DNA of 64,000 nt from an uncultured Bacteroidales bacterium (GCA_902785605.1 CACZZL010000004.1:42676-106675); one strand, 5' to 3'. Shown: positions 25,559-34,732, numbered from the stretch's first letter. The notes: a model not told the origin generated them from the letters alone. Translations and numbers: made by a program.

Positions 25559-26175
25559 ATGCTGTTTTTATGCAATTCTTCTGCTGCCAATACCGCGCCT
25601 AACGCAAAACCTCTGCGTCCTTTGGCAATGTGGGTGATAACGATCGTATCTTCCTCGCTGTCCCATTTCACCTCGTGCGTTCCCGGCACTTCGCCTTCGC
25701 GTATACTCTCTATTACAACATTCGTGCCAATTTGCTCGGCTAAGGTCTTTGCTGTGCCGGATGGTTTGTCGAGTTTGTGAATATGGTGCGTCTCGGTGAT
25801 GCTCGGCGTGTACTGCGGCTGCTTTGCCATCTGTTCTGCGAGGAACTTATTGACATCAAAGAAAATATTGACACCCACCGAGAAGTTACTTTTCCAAATG
25901 AGCATCGGCTGTGTATGTGTCCGCTTGTCTTCTTCCAGCAGCGAAGCGGCATCCCATCCCGTAGATCCGCACACGACAGGCACACCTTGCGCCCATGCCT
26001 TGCGTACATTCTCTTCCGCTGTAGCAGGCGTAGTGAATTCGATTGCCACCTCTGCGCCGTTTAAGTCAAATACGTCGCCTACATCAATGCGCGCCACGAT
26101 CTCGTGTCCGCGCTCTAGGGCAATAGACTCAATCATATGCCCCATTTTACCATATCCGATAAGTGCTATTTTCAT
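25555..26175 (-). CDS. dapB: 4-hydroxy-tetrahydrodipicolinate reductase
   Basis: This 206-residue enzyme reduces the dihydrodipicolinate precursor in lysine and meso-diaminopimelate synthesis. The start is placed at MKIALIGYGKMGHMIE; a longer frame to 26232 runs into the promoter. Motifs: the GYGKMG nucleotide loop, IEFTTPATAEENV, CGSTGW, and the catalytic ETHHIHKLDKPSGTAKTLAE. It is about 45 residues shorter than Bacteroides DapB, mostly because the loop after SGTA is missing, yet it keeps all catalytic residues and ends GRRGFALGAVLAAE as expected. It overlaps lepB by 4 bases (ATGA) and has its own promoter at 26196-26227. Confidence 0.94.
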   Translation of the reverse strand: MKIALIGYGKMGHMIESIALERGHEIVARIDVGDVFDLNGAEVAIEFTTPATAEENVRKAWAQGVPVVCGSTGWDAASLLEEDKRTHTQPMLIWKSNFSVGVNIFFDVNKFLAEQMAKQPQYTPSITETHHIHKLDKPSGTAKTLAEQIGTNVVIESIREGEVPGTHEVKWDSEEDTIVITHIAKGRRGFALGAVLAAEELHKNSI

Positions 26176-26195
26176 CTCTATCCACAAAAATCGCG

Positions 26196-26227
26196 CAAAG
26201 GTACAAAAAAAAAATGATATATGCAAG
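26196..26227 (-). promoter_or_regulatory. Promoter of dapB-lepB-WbqC
   Basis: On the minus strand: CTTG (26227-26224), 20 bases, TACCTTTG (26203-26196). The -33 box and spacer lie in the hairpin and T-run of the coaE terminator. Confidence 0.85.
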
Positions 26228-26237
26228 AGCATATATC
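26204..26237 (-). terminator. coaE terminator overlapping the dapB promoter
   Basis: GATATATGC and GCATATATC form a perfect 9-bp stem (26216-26237) with a 4-base loop, followed on the minus strand by A and ten T. It ends the long dxs-coaE transcript. Confidence 0.75.
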
Positions 26238-26264
26238 GTTATTATGCATATTCCGTCAATTTTT

Positions 26265-26831
26265 CTACATCCAATGTGTAATAATTGATACTATGTCGGC
26301 GAGGGAAGTATTCCCGTCGTTGTTGATGACTAAATCGCCTGTGGGAATATGCTGCGCACGCATGCGGGCACGAACCTTATTGATATTAGCCGGGGAAGTA
26401 TCGCCATGATAATCGCGGGCTATCGTTCGGGCAATGCGAATGTCTTCCGGAGCCTCAACTACAATGACCTTATCGCATAATTTGTCAAAACCGGACTCAT
26501 GGAGGATGGCAGACTCAACGAAAAGGTCCTTAGTGTCTATACGGTCTTTAATGTTCTTAAGGACAGCAGGGTGAATGATAGCGTTTAACTGAACGAGAAG
26601 AGTAGGATCGGCAAACACGCGCTGAGCCACATACTGTGTGTTGTAGATGCCGTCTACGAACGCTTCTTCGCCCAGCAAGTGGATAATGGCCCTCTGCACT
26701 TCTTCGTTTTCGGCGATGATCCGTTTGGCCTCGCGGTCGCAGTCATAGACGGCGAAGCCCTGCTTTGCCAATTCGCGTGCAATAGTGGATTTGCCACTAC
26801 CAATTCCTCCTGTGATACCTATAATCTGCAT
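26265..26831 (-). CDS. coaE: Dephospho-CoA kinase
   Basis: This 188-residue kinase adds the 3'-phosphate to dephospho-CoA, the last step of coenzyme A synthesis. The P-loop GGIGSGKST is at residues 8-16, followed by the YDCDREAKRII substrate-binding segment, HPAVLKNIKDRI and the VEAPEDIRIARTIARD lid region. The length is normal. It follows the MBOAT gene after 12 bases and is the last gene of the run that starts with dxs. A hairpin terminator lies 28 bases past its stop. Confidence 0.95.
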   Translation of the reverse strand: MQIIGITGGIGSGKSTIARELAKQGFAVYDCDREAKRIIAENEEVQRAIIHLLGEEAFVDGIYNTQYVAQRVFADPTLLVQLNAIIHPAVLKNIKDRIDTKDLFVESAILHESGFDKLCDKVIVVEAPEDIRIARTIARDYHGDTSPANINKVRARMRAQHIPTGDLVINNDGNTSLADIVSIITHWM

Positions 26832-26843
26832 AGCCTAACTTGG

Positions 26844-28757
26844 TTAGAATTGGAAATAGATGAAGGGTTGCATCTCGGCGGAGACGAACTGATAGATAAC
26901 GACAATTGCGGCGCAGACGGCAATGACCATCAGCCACAGCGGCATCTTGGCGAACCACAGCCGGTAGCGTCGTTTCCAGTTTGTCGGTAACCAGTGAATG
27001 ACCATACCGGCTACGAACATCGCGACTACCCAGCGGTACTCCCATAGGAAATCCGGAATGATGGCATTGTTCCATGCTCCTCCCATCTGGTTGACCATGT
27101 TCTTCGCTGTTTCCCATGCCACTTCATTGGCGGTCGCCGGGTCCAGATTGCTGCTGGAGCGGAAGAACAGACGGGTGAACGTAATGAACGTGAAGGTCTG
27201 TAGAATCGCCCAAGCAGTACTTGCCGCCTTGGTGAACCGGTTCTCTTTGCCTTGGCACAAGAAATAGATGTAACGGATAGCTGTGCCGACCCATACGAGT
27301 GCTGCCCAAACGGCGAACAGACGCCATGCGGGTAGGTTGGTTAGCAGATCCAGTAAGCACAGCCCGAACGTGAGTGCGGTCATGCTCGCGAATCGGATAT
27401 GCCAGTTCATCTCTCGCCAGATCTTGTTGATAATCATTCCGATACCATTAATGCCGCCCCAAATGATGAAGTTCCAACTGGCCCCATGCCATAAACCGCC
27501 TAACACCTGTGTGATGAACGAGTTGAGGTTTGCGTAAACGAGTTTGCACTTATCGGATAGTTGACCTTGCTCATTGGACAGTTGGATCTTATTCCATATG
27601 GCGACGGCTAGCATGAACACGGCAAACGGAATCAGGATCCACAGCCACCATCCGGTGAGGGCTGCGGAGACAAAGGCAATCAGGCTCAGCCAGAAATACG
27701 TACCGAAGCCGATTCGGCGATTACCTCCCAGCGGGATATACAGATACGTCTTCAGCCACCGACCGAGTGACATGTGCCACCGTCTCCAGAACTCCTGCGG
27801 GTTCTGCGATTTGTACGGCGAGTTGAAGTTCATCGGCAGATAAAAGCCCATGAGCATGGCCACACCAATCGCTATATCCGTGTATCCCGAGAAATCCGCA
27901 TAGACTTGCAGCGAGTAGGCAAAGAGCGCAAACAGGTTCTCAAAACCCGAGAATAGCAGCGGGTGGTCGAAGACGCGGTCGATAAAATTCACGGCCAGAT
28001 AGTCGGACAGAATGATCTTCTTCGCTAAACCGTTCAGTATCCAGAACACCGAGAGACCGAACAGTCGTCTGCTGAGTCGGAAGGGTTTGTACAGTTGCGG
28101 AATAAACTCCTCTGCTCTTACGATCGGCCCCGCTACCAGTTGCGGGAAGAAAGATACGTAGAATCCGAAATCGAGTATGTTCTTAACCGGCTGAATACGT
28201 TGCCGGTACACGTCTGCCGTATACGAGATGACCTGGAAGATATAGAACGATATACCGACCGGCAGAATGATCGTATCCACACTGAACCGCCCTGCTTCGG
28301 CGAAGCCGTTCCCGATATAGGCAAAGATATCGAATACGCGGAAGCCTGTTCCAAACAGGTCGTTGACCATGTTCGTGAAGAAATACGCATATTTGAAATA
28401 GGCCAGCAGACCCAAATCGATGATCACTGAAAGTGCCAATAGGATTTTAGGTATTGGAGATTTGATATTGGAGATTTGATATTTATGGATTCGGCCGGCA
28501 ATGATCCAATCGCTCAGGGTGACAAAGGCCAAAATCAGCAGAAACAGTCCGCTCGTTTTGTAGTAGAAGAACCAGCTGACGAACAGCAGATAGATGTTGC
28601 GTAAATGCAAACGCCCCTTCGCCGTTTGCCTTTTGCTATTGACCATGATCAGCGCAAACAGCGCATAGACCAGCGCAAAGAAAGCCCAGAAATAGAACTG
28701 AGTGAACAGCAGCGGGCTATTCGGGTCAAAGCCTAATATGTGGTGGATAAAATCCAT
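26844..28757 (-). CDS. MBOAT family membrane O-acyltransferase
   Basis: This 637-residue protein has about 12-14 membrane segments. The start is set at MDFIHHILGFDPNSPLLFTQ; the frame open to 28961 adds residues that are only the neighbour read out of phase. MBOAT features are visible: ISFYIFQVISYTADVYR, GYTDIAIGVAMLMGFYLPMN, and the catalytic His region QVLGGLWHGASWNFIIWGGI. AlgI/DltB/PatA-type enzymes pass acetyl groups across the inner membrane. The SGNH-like protein encoded just upstream probably completes the transfer to a glycan. The target is unknown. Loops near residues 90 and 390 are encoded by heptad islands. It overlaps the SGNH gene by 25 bases. Confidence 0.92.
   Translation of the reverse strand: MDFIHHILGFDPNSPLLFTQFYFWAFFALVYALFALIMVNSKRQTAKGRLHLRNIYLLFVSWFFYYKTSGLFLLILAFVTLSDWIIAGRIHKYQISNIKSPIPKILLALSVIIDLGLLAYFKYAYFFTNMVNDLFGTGFRVFDIFAYIGNGFAEAGRFSVDTIILPVGISFYIFQVISYTADVYRQRIQPVKNILDFGFYVSFFPQLVAGPIVRAEEFIPQLYKPFRLSRRLFGLSVFWILNGLAKKIILSDYLAVNFIDRVFDHPLLFSGFENLFALFAYSLQVYADFSGYTDIAIGVAMLMGFYLPMNFNSPYKSQNPQEFWRRWHMSLGRWLKTYLYIPLGGNRRIGFGTYFWLSLIAFVSAALTGWWLWILIPFAVFMLAVAIWNKIQLSNEQGQLSDKCKLVYANLNSFITQVLGGLWHGASWNFIIWGGINGIGMIINKIWREMNWHIRFASMTALTFGLCLLDLLTNLPAWRLFAVWAALVWVGTAIRYIYFLCQGKENRFTKAASTAWAILQTFTFITFTRLFFRSSSNLDPATANEVAWETAKNMVNQMGGAWNNAIIPDFLWEYRWVVAMFVAGMVIHWLPTNWKRRYRLWFAKMPLWLMVIAVCAAIVVIYQFVSAEMQPFIYFQF
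27553..27590. repeat. CAACTGTCC-type heptad island in the MBOAT gene
   Basis: Degenerate 7-base units read in frame on the minus strand as QLSNEQGQLSDK in a polar loop. Confidence 0.6.
28452..28486. repeat. ATTGGAG/ATTTGAT heptad island in the MBOAT gene
   Basis: Units ATTGGAG, ATTTGAT, ATTGGAG, ATTTGAT, ATTTATG. Read in frame on the minus strand as KYQISNIKSPIP between membrane segments. A third island of the GGCAAACGGCGAA type lies at 28615-28645 (KRQTAKG). Confidence 0.85.
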
Positions 28758-30040
28758 TCTGCTACAGCATTTCCTGCTTTGCGGGCACCGCTTCGGTAGA
28801 AGTGCACTCCGTCTTCCCCGGCTAAGCCTGTTTCCTGCCAACGTTTCATACTTCCGACCCCTCCCATCCAACGGTAGAGACTGAAATAGGCGATGTGTTC
28901 TTCCATCGACATCTTTTGCAGCAACTTGTCCATATACGATACCATCGGATAGGACTGCCATTCGCCGTCCACCTGTCGCATCATGTCACTTGGGCCGATG
29001 AACAGAATGGATGCCTCGGGTGCGCAGGCTTGCACGTACTGCACTTGTTCGCGCAGCCCTTTGACGATGGCCTGAATGGTACTCGGGTTCTCGTTGAACG
29101 GAATCGCATTACCACCGTACTGCATGATGATCAGTTTCACGTTCTGCTCGCGATAGAACGTGCTCAGTTGCTCGCTATCTATCTTGGTGAAAACCAGACC
29201 GAGACAACCGCGCATAGGGATGTTATCCACGATCACACCCGTCTCACTCTCTTGCGACAGGCCGTACACGGCACCGTGTCCGTTCAGCCGCACTGTGTCA
29301 CCGGACGTGCTGTACTCGATGCCGTCGTCTGCGAACACTTGCCAACGGGTGTACCGCCGTTCGTTGCTCTGCGGGGTGCACACCGCCATGATCTGCTCAC
29401 TGCCGCTGACCAGGCTGTCGTTCATCATCGCCACTTGACCCATCACGCCGTATAAACCGTCCGAACGCTGGTCGCGCTTGGGACCATAGACCAGATAACG
29501 CCTTGGACCTTGCATGGGTGTGACAAAACGGCCATTCATATGCAGTTGTTGCTTGACCGTGCGGGAAGGAATCGTCTGTGCCAAGGGGAGTAGACCGCAT
29601 CCTGCACCGCCGTAGCGTTGTTGGAGTTGGTCACGAATCTGTTGGGTCATACGATCCTCTTCAATCTGGCTGTCACCATAGTGCAGCACTCGCACACGGC
29701 GTGTGGAGGCTTGCTCCAGTGCCGCATAGAACGAATGCAAGAACACACGGCTGTCTGTTGTTGAATCGACCGCCACTTTGGGGACCTCTACCGGTTTGGG
29801 TTTCTCCGGAACAATGGTATCCACGGGAATAATGGTATCTGTCCGTTCGACGATCGTGTCACTCAGCAAGTCTGCATATGCATCACTAACCGTGTCATTC
29901 TTTATGTCGAACACCTCTGCCAGTGTGGGCCAGCGGAGGGTCTTGTCACCTACAGAGATACAACCGGGTAGCACCAGACACAGTGCTCCCAAACAAACCA
30001 TCACGCACGCAATGAAAAAGAGAACTTTATACGGTTTCAT
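28733..30040 (-). CDS. SGNH/GDSL-type hydrolase or acyltransferase, membrane-anchored
   Basis: This 435-residue protein has an N-terminal hydrophobic segment (VLFFIACVMVCLGALCLVLP); a lipobox-like LPGC follows. Then comes a low-complexity linker (residues 50-95) rich in Asp, Thr, Pro and Val. The SGNH domain has block I LHYGDSQIEEDRMT (nucleophile Ser), block III MQYGGNA and block V GEDGVHF (Asp/His). With the MBOAT gene that overlaps its end, it forms the PatA/PatB or AlgI/AlgJ-type pair that O-acetylates an extracytoplasmic polymer. Whether the acceptor is peptidoglycan, capsule or another glycan cannot be told. It starts 18 bases after trkH. Confidence 0.85.
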   Translation of the reverse strand: MKPYKVLFFIACVMVCLGALCLVLPGCISVGDKTLRWPTLAEVFDIKNDTVSDAYADLLSDTIVERTDTIIPVDTIVPEKPKPVEVPKVAVDSTTDSRVFLHSFYAALEQASTRRVRVLHYGDSQIEEDRMTQQIRDQLQQRYGGAGCGLLPLAQTIPSRTVKQQLHMNGRFVTPMQGPRRYLVYGPKRDQRSDGLYGVMGQVAMMNDSLVSGSEQIMAVCTPQSNERRYTRWQVFADDGIEYSTSGDTVRLNGHGAVYGLSQESETGVIVDNIPMRGCLGLVFTKIDSEQLSTFYREQNVKLIIMQYGGNAIPFNENPSTIQAIVKGLREQVQYVQACAPEASILFIGPSDMMRQVDGEWQSYPMVSYMDKLLQKMSMEEHIAYFSLYRWMGGVGSMKRWQETGLAGEDGVHFYRSGARKAGNAVAEWILSTTY

Positions 30041-30058
30041 GCCACTAACCTTTCGCCT

Positions 30059-31510
30059 TTATTTCTTCCACAACGCACGGCTGAAGAGCAGCAGCACCGT
30101 GAAAATCTCCAAACGACCAATCAGCATCACAAACGTAGCGACCCATTTAGCAACATCCGGCATGGCTGCATAACAACCGCTCGAACCCCACTGGCCGATG
30201 GATACACCGACGTTGCCTATCATGGAGGTGGCAATACCGAACGACTCATCGAAACCGATGCCGCACGCGCAGAAACAGATGGTTGCTGCCACGATGATCA
30301 GCAGGTAGAAGCACATGAACGCCATCACATTACTGGTGGTCTGTTCCGAAAGGGTTTTGCCGTTGAACCGCACCGGAATGACCGCATTCGGGTGAATACG
30401 GCGTTTGATCTCCGTCATGGCCGACTTGGCAAAGATGCCGATACGTACCCATTTCATACCTCCGGACGTGGAACCCGAGGCACCGCCGGTGAACATGAGG
30501 AAGAATACGATCACCCACAGCACAGGCGGCCACACCATATAATCCGATGCTACAAAACCGGTACTGGTAATGGTAGCGATAGAGGTGAAGAAGCCCAGAC
30601 GGATGCTGTCCCATGAACCGGAGGTGAAAATCAACAGACCAATGGTCAGCGCAAGACCGGCAATGAGGCAGGCACTCACGTACCAACGCGTCTCCTCGTC
30701 ATTCCAAATACGGTGCGGTTTGCCGCGGAAGAGGTAGATGAGTTGGGTGAAGTTAATACCCGACAGTAACATGAAGACGAGGATGATCCATTGGATCGCA
30801 GGTGTGTAACCGATGACGCTGCTGTTGTGCGTTGCAAAACCACCGGTAGAGATGGTGGCGAGCGAGTGGCAGACGGCATCGAACTTATTCATTCCGCATA
30901 GCCACAGCAGCAGACCTTCAGCCAGCGTGAGCAGGATATATGTCAACCACATATGCTTGGCGGTGTCGGCAATTCGCGGACTCAGTTTCTCGTAGCTCAC
31001 ACCCGTCACTTCGGCGCTGTAGAGCTGCATTCCGCCCAGACCGAACATCGGCAGGATAGCCACACTGAGCACGATGATACCCATACCTCCAATCCACTGC
31101 ATGAGTGAACGCCAGAGTAGGATCGAGTGCGTCTGTGCCTCTACATCGGTGAAGACGGTTGAACCTGTAGTGGTGAAACCGGCCATCGTCTCGTACCATG
31201 CGTCTGTGATGTGAGGCAGTGCGCCGCTGAGCCAGAACGGCATCATACCAAACAGCGAATAGACGATCCACACAAACGCCACAATGACGTATCCTTCGCG
31301 TTCGCCTACGCGCTTCTCCGCTTTGCGTCCGAACGCCGTCATCCACCAACTGCTGAACCATGTGATGGCTGACGCGGCGATCCAAGCACCTAAGTCAGCC
31401 TCGTGGTAGTACCATGCGGCAAACGTAGGAACGAGCATAAACAAGGCCTCGAGTGTCGTGAGGACACCCATCGTCTTGAATACTATGCGCCAGTTAAACA
31501 TTCGTGTCAT
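30059..31510 (-). CDS. trkH: Trk-type potassium uptake channel subunit TrkH
   Basis: This 483-residue inner-membrane protein has four P-loop selectivity segments: AGFTTTGSTVF, ISTGGFATHNSS, ATITSTGFVASDY and IGNVGVSIGQWGSSG. Each carries the Gly that lines the K+ path. The family takes up K+ driven by the membrane gradient under control of the TrkA ring. trkH overlaps trkA by 4 bases (ATGA), so channel and regulator are made together. The stop codon lies in a GGCGAAAGG-type repeat (30043-30060). Confidence 0.95.
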   Translation of the reverse strand: MTRMFNWRIVFKTMGVLTTLEALFMLVPTFAAWYYHEADLGAWIAASAITWFSSWWMTAFGRKAEKRVGEREGYVIVAFVWIVYSLFGMMPFWLSGALPHITDAWYETMAGFTTTGSTVFTDVEAQTHSILLWRSLMQWIGGMGIIVLSVAILPMFGLGGMQLYSAEVTGVSYEKLSPRIADTAKHMWLTYILLTLAEGLLLWLCGMNKFDAVCHSLATISTGGFATHNSSVIGYTPAIQWIILVFMLLSGINFTQLIYLFRGKPHRIWNDEETRWYVSACLIAGLALTIGLLIFTSGSWDSIRLGFFTSIATITSTGFVASDYMVWPPVLWVIVFFLMFTGGASGSTSGGMKWVRIGIFAKSAMTEIKRRIHPNAVIPVRFNGKTLSEQTTSNVMAFMCFYLLIIVAATICFCACGIGFDESFGIATSMIGNVGVSIGQWGSSGCYAAMPDVAKWVATFVMLIGRLEIFTVLLLFSRALWKK

Positions 31511-32841
31511 TTGAAGAAACGCTCTAAAGTTCGTATCACATGACTCTTACAAAACACGACGACGATATCGTTCGGGATGATCTGTGTGTCTCCGTTTACC
31601 AATATACCTTCTCCGGCACGTACGATACCACCTATGTTCGCCTCGTCCGGGAGGTTGAGGTCTTTCACTTTGCGACGAGTGACTGTACTGCCTTCTTTCA
31701 CATCAAACTCCACGATCTCCGCATCGGCACTGGTCAGGTTGTGTACACCGCGCACACTCGCGTCCAGCAACATCTGGTAGATGTAGGATGCGGCAATCGT
31801 TTTTTTGTTAAGCACCGTGCCGATATCCAGACCTTCGGCCATCGGGATGTAATCGAGGTTCTCCACTTCGGCTATCGTCTTACGCACACCAAATCGTTTG
31901 GCGGCGAGGCAGGCGAAGATGTTCGCTTCGCTGCTGTCTGTAACGGCTACGAACGCGTCAGCATCTTGTATTCCCTCCTCTTTGAGCACGCTCATGTCCG
32001 AACCGTCGGCATTGATGATCAGCGCGTCCGGCACTTTGTCACTCAGTTTCTTGCACATCTCACGATCCAGTTCGATAATCTTGATGTTCATCTCTCCTGT
32101 CAATTCTGTTGCGGCTTTGCGAGCGATGCGACCTCCGCCGAAGAAGATGACGTTCTTGATCTCGCGTTTGGACTTACCCAACTCTTCGCGCATGAACTCC
32201 ATGTTTTCTTTGGGACATACGCAATAGACGATGTCGCCTTCTTCCACGGTGTCTTGTCCACGCGGGATGATGGTCTCCTGATCGCGTTTGATGGCTACAA
32301 TACGGTATTTGCCGTGGTTGTAGATGCCGGAAGCAAAACTCTTTTCAATCACTTTCGCGCTTTTGCGCACTTTGACGACACAGAGTTCCAGCGCGCCTTG
32401 TCCCAGATGCAAGTGATAACGCATCCAGTTGGTGCGCAGACTCTCTTCGATCTCATTGGCTGCCAGCACCTCCGGATAGATGAGGTGGTTAAGACCCATT
32501 TTCTCGAAGAACTTCCGGTTCTCCGGCAGCAGGTATTCGTAGTTGTCGATACGTGCCAACGTTCGTTTGGCGCCTAATGAATTGGCAATCAGACAAGCAG
32601 TCATGTTTTCCGTCTCCAGCGGAGTAACGGAGATGAACAGATCGCAACCGTTCACACCTATCTCTTTTTGGTCATGAATAGAAGTAGGATTGCCGACCTT
32701 GGTCAACATGTCATAGTTGGCACTGAGGTCTCCCAGCCGATCTTGTTTCTCATCCAAGAGGCTGATCTCCATATCTTCGCGACTCAGCAACTTCGCCAAG
32801 TGCGTACCTACTTCGCCTGCACCTGCAATAACGATTCGCAT
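31507..32841 (-). CDS. trkA: Trk system NAD-binding regulatory subunit TrkA
   Basis: This 444-residue cytoplasmic protein has two RCK halves. The first starts MRIVIAGAGEVGTHLAKLLS with Asp after the second strand; the second has FFGGGRIARKAATELTGEMN. Each is followed by a TrkA-C domain. Nucleotide binding gates the TrkH channel encoded next. The start lies inside the end of dxs (34-base overlap). The link between isoprenoid synthesis and K+ uptake is one of position only. Confidence 0.95.
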   Translation of the reverse strand: MRIVIAGAGEVGTHLAKLLSREDMEISLLDEKQDRLGDLSANYDMLTKVGNPTSIHDQKEIGVNGCDLFISVTPLETENMTACLIANSLGAKRTLARIDNYEYLLPENRKFFEKMGLNHLIYPEVLAANEIEESLRTNWMRYHLHLGQGALELCVVKVRKSAKVIEKSFASGIYNHGKYRIVAIKRDQETIIPRGQDTVEEGDIVYCVCPKENMEFMREELGKSKREIKNVIFFGGGRIARKAATELTGEMNIKIIELDREMCKKLSDKVPDALIINADGSDMSVLKEEGIQDADAFVAVTDSSEANIFACLAAKRFGVRKTIAEVENLDYIPMAEGLDIGTVLNKKTIAASYIYQMLLDASVRGVHNLTSADAEIVEFDVKEGSTVTRRKVKDLNLPDEANIGGIVRAGEGILVNGDTQIIPNDIVVVFCKSHVIRTLERFFK

Positions 32842-34688
32842 AAACCCTCCTTGTCTAATTTAAGCATATGATAAAGCTCTTTGGTAGAGCCGTGTTCTAC
32901 AAACTGATCTTTCACTCCCAGGCGAATGACACGCGGGGTGTAACCGTGATCTGCCATCCACTCCATGACTGCACTGCCCAGACCTCCTGTAACGAGTCCG
33001 TCCTCTGCCGTCACAATGGTCTTGAACTGTTTGCCCACTTCGTGCAAAATGTCCTCGTCCAGCGGTTTGAGCCAACGCATGTCGTAGTGTGCTACGCTGA
33101 GGCCGGAAGCTTCAATCGCTTCGCTCATGGTGTTGCCGATGGCGCCAATGGTCAGTACTGCGAAGTCCTTCCCGTCGCGCAGCTTGATACCTTTGCCGTA
33201 CTCGACCTTTGTACATTGTACATCGTCACTTTGTACATTCGGTGTGCGTCCTCTCGGATAGCGAATGGCAACCGGTCCTTCGAGACGCTCCGCCATGATC
33301 ATCATTTGGCGTAAGTCTTCTGCTGTGCGCGGCGCGCATATCTGCATGTTGGGTATCGGACGCAAGAATGCCAAATCCAATAAACCATGGTGCGTAGCCC
33401 CGTCGTTGCCGACAATGCCGGCACGGTCGATACAGAGCACCACGTGCAAGTTCTGCAACGCTACGTCATGCACAATGTTGTCGTATGCACGCTGCAGGAA
33501 CGTGGAGTATTCGTTGCAGTAGGGTAGCATACCTGCTTTGGCGAGTCCGGCACTGAAGGTCACGGCGTGTCCTTCGGCAATGCCCACATCGTATACGCGC
33601 TCGGGCAACTCTTTTTGCATGATACTCATCGAGCACCCGCTCGGCATGGCCGGTGTGATACCTACTATCTTGTCGTTTTTCTTGGCCATCTCCAGCAGCG
33701 TTTGTCCGAACACCTCTTGCCACAGCGGTGTCTCAGCACCATTAGCCGTTAGCCGTTCGCCATTAGCCACATTGAACTCTCCCGGTGCATGCCAAACGGT
33801 CTGGTCGTTCTCTGCCGGTGCGTAGCCCTTGCCTTTCTTGGTGATGATGTGCAGTACTTTGGGTCCACGGTGATTCTTGATCTCGCTCAAGATACGTACC
33901 AATCCGATGACATCGTGTCCGTCTGTCGGGCCGAAATAACGGATGTTCAGACCGGTGAAGATATTATTCGCCTGCTTGGAAAGAGTAGCTTTAATATTGT
34001 TGTTACGGCGTAAGATGACTTGCCGTTTCTGCTCGTCTACGAGATGCAGGTGTGCCGCCAGTTTATATAGTTCCCAACGTACTTTGTTGTATCCCGCACT
34101 TGTGGTCAGGTCAACCAAGTACTGGGTGAAACCGCCTTTGAGTGGGTCAATTGCCATGTGATTATCGTTGAGCACGATGAGCAGGTTGTTCTTGTCCATC
34201 GAGGTGTTGTTCAGTCCCTCAAATGCCAAGCCGCCTGTCATGGCTCCGTCTCCGATGATAGCGACCACATTGGTGTTGGTTTTCGTATTGGCATTGGCTA
34301 TATCAATGCCGAGTGCTGCCGAGATCGAGTTGCTGGCATGACCGGCAATGAACGCATCGTATTCGCTCTCAGCCGGATTGGTGAACGGAGATAGACCTTT
34401 GAACTGACGATTGGTATGGAAGCGATCCCGACGACCGGTCAGAATCTTATGCGCATATGCCTGATGACCTACATCCCAAATCAGTTTGTCATTGGGGGTG
34501 TCGAATACATAATGGAGCGCTACTGTCAGTTCGATAGCTCCCAAAGACGAACCCAGGTGACCGGGGTTCTTGCTCAGCGCTTCAATGATGAATTGTCTCA
34601 ATTCGGCACACACGGCAGGCAGCTCATACAACTCGAGTTTCTTCAAGTCTGCCGGTGAATCGATATGATTGATATAGTTATAATCCAT
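32808..34688 (-). CDS. dxs: 1-deoxy-D-xylulose-5-phosphate synthase
   Basis: This 626-residue thiamine-diphosphate enzyme condenses pyruvate and glyceraldehyde 3-phosphate, the first step of the MEP isoprenoid pathway; ispG lies at 43170. The start is set at MDYNYINHIDSPADLKKLEL, because earlier in-frame codons lie in or near the promoter. Motifs: KNPGHLGSSLGAIELTVALH, the ThDP motif GDGAMTGGLAFEGLNN, and DRAGIVGNDGATHHGLLDLA. Two loops look inserted: VQSDDVQCTK (repeat word 33207-33238) and NVANGERLTANGAE (33739-33769). Both are made of repeat units, so the enzyme tolerates them. It heads a six-gene run ending with coaE. Confidence 0.96.
   Translation of the reverse strand: MDYNYINHIDSPADLKKLELYELPAVCAELRQFIIEALSKNPGHLGSSLGAIELTVALHYVFDTPNDKLIWDVGHQAYAHKILTGRRDRFHTNRQFKGLSPFTNPAESEYDAFIAGHASNSISAALGIDIANANTKTNTNVVAIIGDGAMTGGLAFEGLNNTSMDKNNLLIVLNDNHMAIDPLKGGFTQYLVDLTTSAGYNKVRWELYKLAAHLHLVDEQKRQVILRRNNNIKATLSKQANNIFTGLNIRYFGPTDGHDVIGLVRILSEIKNHRGPKVLHIITKKGKGYAPAENDQTVWHAPGEFNVANGERLTANGAETPLWQEVFGQTLLEMAKKNDKIVGITPAMPSGCSMSIMQKELPERVYDVGIAEGHAVTFSAGLAKAGMLPYCNEYSTFLQRAYDNIVHDVALQNLHVVLCIDRAGIVGNDGATHHGLLDLAFLRPIPNMQICAPRTAEDLRQMMIMAERLEGPVAIRYPRGRTPNVQSDDVQCTKVEYGKGIKLRDGKDFAVLTIGAIGNTMSEAIEASGLSVAHYDMRWLKPLDEDILHEVGKQFKTIVTAEDGLVTGGLGSAVMEWMADHGYTPRVIRLGVKDQFVEHGSTKELYHMLKLDKEGLCESLLQVQAK
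33207..33238. repeat. 32-base repeat word in dxs
   Basis: Exact reverse complement of 1548-1579. Adds about ten residues in a loop of Dxs between a conserved RYPRGR stretch and the KLRDG segment. Confidence 0.9.
33739..33769. repeat. GTTAGCC heptad island in dxs
   Basis: ATTAGCC, GTTAGCC, GTTCGCC, ATTAGCC. Read in frame on the minus strand as VANGERLTANG. Same unit family as islands in lepB, the FAD oxidase and the DUF6048 gene. Confidence 0.85.
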
Positions 34689-34732
34689 AGGTTTTTCGTG
34701 TGTGCGCATATATACGCAAACTAAAATCGCGG

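Noticed and set aside
28758-28961. 68-residue N-terminal extension of the MBOAT protein
   Set aside because: It overlaps the SGNH gene in another phase and has no hydrophobic or family features.
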